Source: Actinomycetota bacterium (lineage in GTDB: Bacteria; Actinomycetota; Thermoleophilia; Solirubrobacterales; Solirubrobacteraceae). From it: 9,268 bases of DNA. A program made the translations under genes and the position numbers. The notes beneath the pieces are model-generated. The model did no database searches and was not told the origin of the DNA. It was given only the letters and a program-made list of their open reading frames with translations. This document shows, one piece after another, positions 6,096-9,268 of the stretch (positions are counted from its first letter, which is position 1; each line of letters begins with the position of its first letter). The stretch is from assembly GCA_005883255.1 (NCBI GenBank), contig VAXS01000012.1:1-9268 (forward strand), read 5' to 3'.

Positions 6096-7376
6096 CTACG
6101 TCGAGGGAGCCTTCGCTCCCTTGGGCAGCAGCGAGGTGGTCTTGATCCCGTGATCGAAGACCAGCTTGCCGCCCTTGATGGTGTACAGCCCGTACGTGGT
6201 AAGGCTGGTGTCGCCTTCGTTGTCGAAGCTGTACGTCCCCAGGATGCTGTTGCGGTTCTTCGTCGCCAAGAGCTGCGTCACCACGTCCTGGCGGGTGAAG
6301 CTCTTCGTCCCGTTGGCGCTCGCCCGCTTGACCGCGTCGAGCAGCACGGCCATCGACTCGTACCCGTACAGGGCGTACGTGTCGGGCTTGCCGTACTTCT
6401 TCGAGTAGTCGGCGAAGAACGCCTTGCCGGCCGGCCCGAAGCTCGCCGTGCCCAGCGTGGCGATCGTGCACTTGAACCGCGGGGCGATCGAGAACGGCAC
6501 GCCCTTGGAAGGGTCGGCTGCGGGGTTGTTGCAGTCGCCGTCGCTCTCGTAGAGCTTCACGCCTGGGCGTGTCGAGCCCACGTCCTTGAGGCCCTGGTTG
6601 GCGTTCGACTCGATCTCGCCCGTCGACAGGAAGCAGTCCGAGTGGATGTTCGCCGCCAGCGCGCGATAGTTCGCCGCCTTGATGTCGTACCCGTCGTTGC
6701 CCTCGATCTTGAGCCCGGTCTTGGGCGCCTCGAGCGTGACGTCCTTGGCCAGACCGGCGCTGTAGGTGGTCTTGCTGTTCCAGATGTGCAGGCTCTTGCA
6801 GCCATCAGCCTTCATCTGGATCAGCAGCGCTGCGGCCTGGACCGTGTCGATCGGGACCACGCGCGCGTAGGTGCGCTTGCCGGTCGGGTAGTACTTCTCC
6901 GGCTCCCCGGGCACGGTCCCCGGCACCGACTTCGTGGTCAGGCCCGCGTAGGTGTTCGTCGGGCTGACCTGCGCGACTCCGCCCTTGTTGAGGATCGGGA
7001 TCGTGACCTTGGAGATGCCGGAGTTGTACTCGCCGACGTAGGCCACGGCCTTGGAGTCCGAGACGACCTGCCGGGCGTTCTGCGATCCCTTGCCCGGGTC
7101 GGCCGCGCCGGTCGAGGCCAGCGAGTCGTCGAGGCGCGTGTACTTGATCGCGTACTTGCCGATCTTCCCGCCCACCGCCTGGACGGCGAGCTGCGCGCCG
7201 TTCTCGATGGCCACGCCCTGGGACGAGGCGCTGCCCTGCAACGGCAGGCTGGCGTAGACGTCGATCGTGTTCCCGGAGATCGACTTCTTCGCTCCGCCCC
7301 CGCCGCCTCCGCAGGCGGCCAGGCCGACCATGAGCGCACAACAGCTACCGGCTACTGCCAAGAAACGGACTGTCAA
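6096..7376 (-). CDS. livJ: Branched-chain amino acid binding lipoprotein (LivJ-like receptor)
   Basis: This is the extracytoplasmic, membrane-anchored receptor of the importer, in the periplasmic-binding-protein type I fold with LivJ/AmiC-like proteins. It has 426 residues. The lipoprotein signal is residues 1-22, with hydrophobic core FLAVAGSCCALMVGLAAC and lipobox LAAC (Cys22), followed by a Gly6 linker. IDVYASLPLQG (38-48) starts the fold. VAYVGEYNSG (111-120) and VAQVSPTNT (134-142) correspond to ligand-contact loops. YALYGYESM (334-342) and the late IKGGKLVF (400-407) are typical. Four Cys (193, 248, 282, 303) remain after processing and could form disulfides. The start is TTG at 7376-7374, with GAGGGGGG at 7390-7383, 6 nt upstream. 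A longer GTG start at 7460 would bury the signal peptide and is less likely. The ligand may not be Leu/Ile/Val; receptors of this family also bind amides, urea and other amino acids. Confidence 0.93.
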   Translation of the reverse strand: MTVRFLAVAGSCCALMVGLAACGGGGGGAKKSISGNTIDVYASLPLQGSASSQGVAIENGAQLAVQAVGGKIGKYAIKYTRLDDSLASTGAADPGKGSQNARQVVSDSKAVAYVGEYNSGISKVTIPILNKGGVAQVSPTNTYAGLTTKSVPGTVPGEPEKYYPTGKRTYARVVPIDTVQAAALLIQMKADGCKSLHIWNSKTTYSAGLAKDVTLEAPKTGLKIEGNDGYDIKAANYRALAANIHSDCFLSTGEIESNANQGLKDVGSTRPGVKLYESDGDCNNPAADPSKGVPFSIAPRFKCTIATLGTASFGPAGKAFFADYSKKYGKPDTYALYGYESMAVLLDAVKRASANGTKSFTRQDVVTQLLATKNRNSILGTYSFDNEGDTSLTTYGLYTIKGGKLVFDHGIKTTSLLPKGAKAPST

Positions 7377-7408
7377 TGGATTCCCCCCTCGGAAATCGGA
7401 TCGGCGGC

Positions 7409-7438
7409 ATCCTATGTTCTGCGCCCGCGCGGGCGCAA
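7409..7438 (-). promoter_or_regulatory. Predicted promoter of livJHMGF
   Basis: On the minus strand TAGGAT (7414-7409) matches the actinobacterial -10 pattern TAnnnT. TTGCGC (7438-7433) lies 18 nt upstream and fits three of six bases of the -35 consensus. Transcription would start near 7402, giving a leader of about 25 nt that contains the GAGGGGGG ribosome site before the livJ TTG. This 125-bp gap is the only one on the minus strand large enough for a promoter. The motif was assigned by eye. Confidence 0.55.
7420..7437. promoter_or_regulatory. 18-bp perfect palindrome inside the livJ promoter (candidate operator)
   Basis: TGCGCCCGCGCGGGCGCA reads the same on both strands over its full 18 bp. 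It fills nearly all of the 18-nt spacer between the predicted -35 and -10 and covers five bases of the -35. A dimeric repressor bound here would block RNA polymerase. GC-rich genomes produce such palindromes by chance fairly often, so the position is the stronger argument. Confidence 0.35.
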
Positions 7439-7501
7439 TCAGCCGGCCGCGATGTTGCACCTCGCGTGTTTATCCTGCGTTAAGGTTTCGCGCGCGGCCG
7501 G

Positions 7502-8578
7502 TCAGGGCGCGATCGTGCGCAGGTAGGCCAGCCGGCCGTCACGGACCGCGTAGTCGGCGAAGCCCCGCGCCGACGTGTCGCCCTGGCCGTCGATCGCGTA
7601 CGGCCCGATCGCCGAGCTTCCGTCGGCTACCGCGAACGCCGCGCGGGTGACCGCGGCGCGATCGTTGCCATGCTCGCCGGCGCCTCGGATCGCGGCCAGC
7701 ACCAGCCGCATCGCCTCGTAGCCGTAGACCGCCGGGGTGGCGGGGTCGGCGCCGTAGCGGGCGCGGAAGCGGCGGGCGAACGCCCGCCCCGCCGCCGGCA
7801 GGGCGGACACCGGTGGCCAGGGGGCGAGCAGCCGGGTGCGCGCCGCCGCGGCGGGGCCGAGCTCGGCGGCGAACACCGGCTGGGCCAGCGCGCCGGGCCC
7901 GAAGAGCGGAAGCCTGGGCGCCGCCGCGTGCACGGCCGCGAACAGGCCCGGGAGCGAGTCGGCCAGCGCGCCGGTATAGAGGAAGCCGTCGGCGGCCGTG
8001 GCCACCACGTCCGCGCCGAGGTCCGCGGGATTCACGCGAGCGGGGTCCGCCTCGCGGGACTTGACCACCGCGATCCCGGCGGCGGCGGCGGCGCGGGCCA
8101 CCGCCAGCGCCAGCCGCTCGCCGTACAGCGCCGGGTCGTGCAGGACGTAGAGGCGGCGGACCCCGGCGCGTCGCATGAGCGCCAGCAGGGCCTGGGCCTT
8201 CGAGACCGCCGACGCGCCGGTGTCCATCTCGCCCACATAGGCGATCGTGGTGCGATCCTGCCCCGCGCGGCGGGCGTTGGCCGACACCACCCCCGGGTCC
8301 CAGACGCCCGTCTGTGGGCTGGCGTTGTTGAGCGCGCTGTAGGCGATCCGCCAGCGGCCCACCCGGTCCCCCGCCTCGGTCAGCGCCAGCTGCTCGGCCC
8401 GGACCATGTCCCGCCCCTGGTCCGCCAGCGGGCCCACGAGCGGCTCGCTGGAGTAGATGCGCAGGACCGAGCCCGAGACCTCGCGGCGGCTCGGGCCGCC
8501 GGAGGACCCGCAGCCCGTCAGCGCCAGTGCGGCCAGCAGCGCGCCGACCGGCACGAGCCGGCGGAGCGCCCCGGTCAC
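7502..8578 (-). CDS. Second LivJ-family lipoprotein, lacking part of the N-terminal lobe
   Basis: This 358-residue paralogue of the neighbouring LivJ has a signal peptide with lipobox LTGC (Cys23). The two align along most of their length. SGSVLRIYSSEPLVG matches SGNTIDVYASLPLQG, IAYVGEMDTGASAVS (112-126) matches VAYVGEYNSGISKVT, AVYGYEAM (283-290) matches ALYGYESM, and the ends are alike. After Ser126 it jumps to KAQALLALMRRAGVRRLYVLHD, which corresponds to LivJ residue 179 onward. About 53 residues equivalent to LivJ 126-178 are absent, including the SPTNT ligand loop. The mature part has no Cys beyond Cys23, unlike LivJ. The start GTG (8578-8576) overlaps the pfk stop as GTGA and has a strong GGAGGT (8593-8588) 9 nt upstream. 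No permease or ATPase is adjacent except the liv set. It may be an altered receptor sharing that transporter, a sensor, or a damaged gene. Confidence 0.88.
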   Translation of the reverse strand: MTGALRRLVPVGALLAALALTGCGSSGGPSRREVSGSVLRIYSSEPLVGPLADQGRDMVRAEQLALTEAGDRVGRWRIAYSALNNASPQTGVWDPGVVSANARRAGQDRTTIAYVGEMDTGASAVSKAQALLALMRRAGVRRLYVLHDPALYGERLALAVARAAAAAGIAVVKSREADPARVNPADLGADVVATAADGFLYTGALADSLPGLFAAVHAAAPRLPLFGPGALAQPVFAAELGPAAAARTRLLAPWPPVSALPAAGRAFARRFRARYGADPATPAVYGYEAMRLVLAAIRGAGEHGNDRAAVTRAAFAVADGSSAIGPYAIDGQGDTSARGFADYAVRDGRLAYLRTIAP

Positions 8579-9268
8579 CCGAAGAAGACCTCCGCCGTCT
8601 CGTACAGGCGGGGGTCGAGCAGCTTCGACTGGGCCAGCGCGTCCGCCAGCGGGACGCGCTCGATCTCGGTGGCGTGCAGCGCCACCATCTCCCCGAAGGC
8701 CTCCTCCGCCACCGCGTCGACCGCCGCCACGCCGAACCGGGTGGCCAGGACCCGGTCGTAGGCGGTGGGGGTCCCGCCGCGCTGGACGTGGCCCAGGATG
8801 GTCATCCGGGTCTCGTAGCCCGTGCGCTCCTCGATCTGGTGCTCGAGCTCGACGGCGACCCCACCCAGCCGTGCGTGCCCGAACGCGTCCACCTGCTCGG
8901 AGGCGCGCGGGCCATCGCCGCCGCGGGGCACCGCCCCCTCGGCCGCCACCACGATCGAGAACGTCCGGCCGGTGAGGTGCCGCCGGCGGATCCGCTCGCA
9001 CACCTCGTCCACGTCGAACGGCCGCTCGGGGACCAGGATCGCGTCGGCCCCGCCCGCCATGCCGCTGTAGGTGGCGATCCAGCCGGCCTCGCGACCCATG
9101 ACCTCCACCACGATCACCCGGTTGTGCGACTCCGCGGTGGTGTGGAGGCGATCGATCGCGTCGGTGGCGATCTGCACGGCGGTCTGAAAGCCGAACGTGA
9201 AGTCGGTGCCGCCGAGGTCGTTGTCGATCGTCTTCGGCACCCCCACCACGGCGACGCCCTCCTCCGCC
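8575..9268 (-). CDS. pfkA: 6-phosphofructokinase, C-terminal two thirds (5' end outside window)
   Basis: This enzyme phosphorylates fructose 6-phosphate to fructose 1,6-bisphosphate in cytoplasmic glycolysis. The visible 230 residues contain the catalytic loop GVPKTIDNDL, with the proton-abstracting first Asp of TIDND. They also contain VEVMGREAGWIA (substrate-binding MGR), ADAILVPE, VVAAEG, and ILGHVQRGG with the conserved His and Arg that bind the sugar phosphate. Roughly the first 110 residues, including the nucleotide or PPi loop (GGDG or GGDD), lie beyond the right edge. The residue before TIDND is Lys. In E. coli PfkA this position is Gly, and Lys occurs in PPi-dependent and actinobacterial-type enzymes, so the phosphoryl donor cannot be settled here. 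The stop overlaps the following receptor gene by 4 nt. No gap is visible in the part seen. Confidence 0.95.
   Translation of the reverse strand, partial: AEEGVAVVGVPKTIDNDLGGTDFTFGFQTAVQIATDAIDRLHTTAESHNRVIVVEVMGREAGWIATYSGMAGGADAILVPERPFDVDEVCERIRRRHLTGRTFSIVVAAEGAVPRGGDGPRASEQVDAFGHARLGGVAVELEHQIEERTGYETRMTILGHVQRGGTPTAYDRVLATRFGVAAVDAVAEEAFGEMVALHATEIERVPLADALAQSKLLDPRLYETAEVFFG

Noticed and set aside
6012..7526. Long plus-strand open frame opposite livJ
   Set aside because: It lies entirely antisense to the recognisable lipoprotein gene. Its product is an Arg/Val/Leu/Asp-rich string typical of reversed high-GC coding DNA.
7670..8761. Plus-strand open frame opposite the second receptor and pfk
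   Set aside because: It gives a Gly/Arg-rich shadow translation covering two genes with conserved motifs on the minus strand.
1..9268. A hidden defence, mobile or wholly unknown multi-gene system
   Set aside because: Apart from the left-end fragment and the small membrane protein, every gene belongs to a known metabolic or transport family. No transposase, integrase, nuclease, reverse transcriptase, terminal inverted repeat, tRNA or array was seen on either strand.

Overview
The window comes from a very GC-rich bacterium, about 70% G+C by eye with strong G/C third-codon bias. Two things fit a deep-branching actinobacterium such as Solirubrobacterales/Thermoleophilia: a short malic enzyme fused to an N-terminal ACT domain, and a LIV-type cassette carrying Gly-rich lipoprotein binding proteins. 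That placement is an inference from protein style, not from a marker gene.

Layout. At 1-242 the plus strand holds the 3' end of an unrecognised Ala/Thr/Val/Arg-rich protein. Its reading frame stays open for 88 more Ala/Arg-rich codons beyond a TAG (243-509). A 78-bp gap follows, with a possible -10 element and a small hairpin. Next is a plus-strand ACT-domain malic enzyme (588-1937). Everything else is on the minus strand and converges on the malic enzyme gene with only 23 bp between stops. In transcription order: the 3' part of a phosphofructokinase (8575-9268, 5' end outside the window), a lipoprotein binding protein of the LivJ family (7502-8578), then a 125-bp gap with a promoter, then livJ (6096-7376), livH, livM, livG, livF and a 94-residue two-helix membrane protein (1961-2245).

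How it works together. livJ-livH-livM-livG-livF is a complete branched-chain amino acid type (HAAT) ABC importer: lipoprotein receptor, two permeases and two ATPases. From livH to the small membrane protein every junction is a 1- or 4-nt stop/start overlap, so this block is almost certainly one translationally coupled message. A GC-rich hairpin between livJ and livH could keep receptor output above permease output. The upstream pfk and second receptor gene also overlap by 4 nt, tying an orphan receptor to a glycolytic enzyme.

What stands out. Two otherwise well-conserved proteins each lack one internal block, in frame. The malic enzyme lacks about 41 residues, including the YTPGVA segment with the catalytic tyrosine. 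The second receptor lacks about 53 residues of its N-terminal lobe relative to its neighbour LivJ. These are either real lesions or specialisations, or collapsed sequence in the assembly. I see no CRISPR array, tRNA, rRNA, insertion sequence or defence system. The novelty here is in modified versions of familiar genes rather than in an unknown system.
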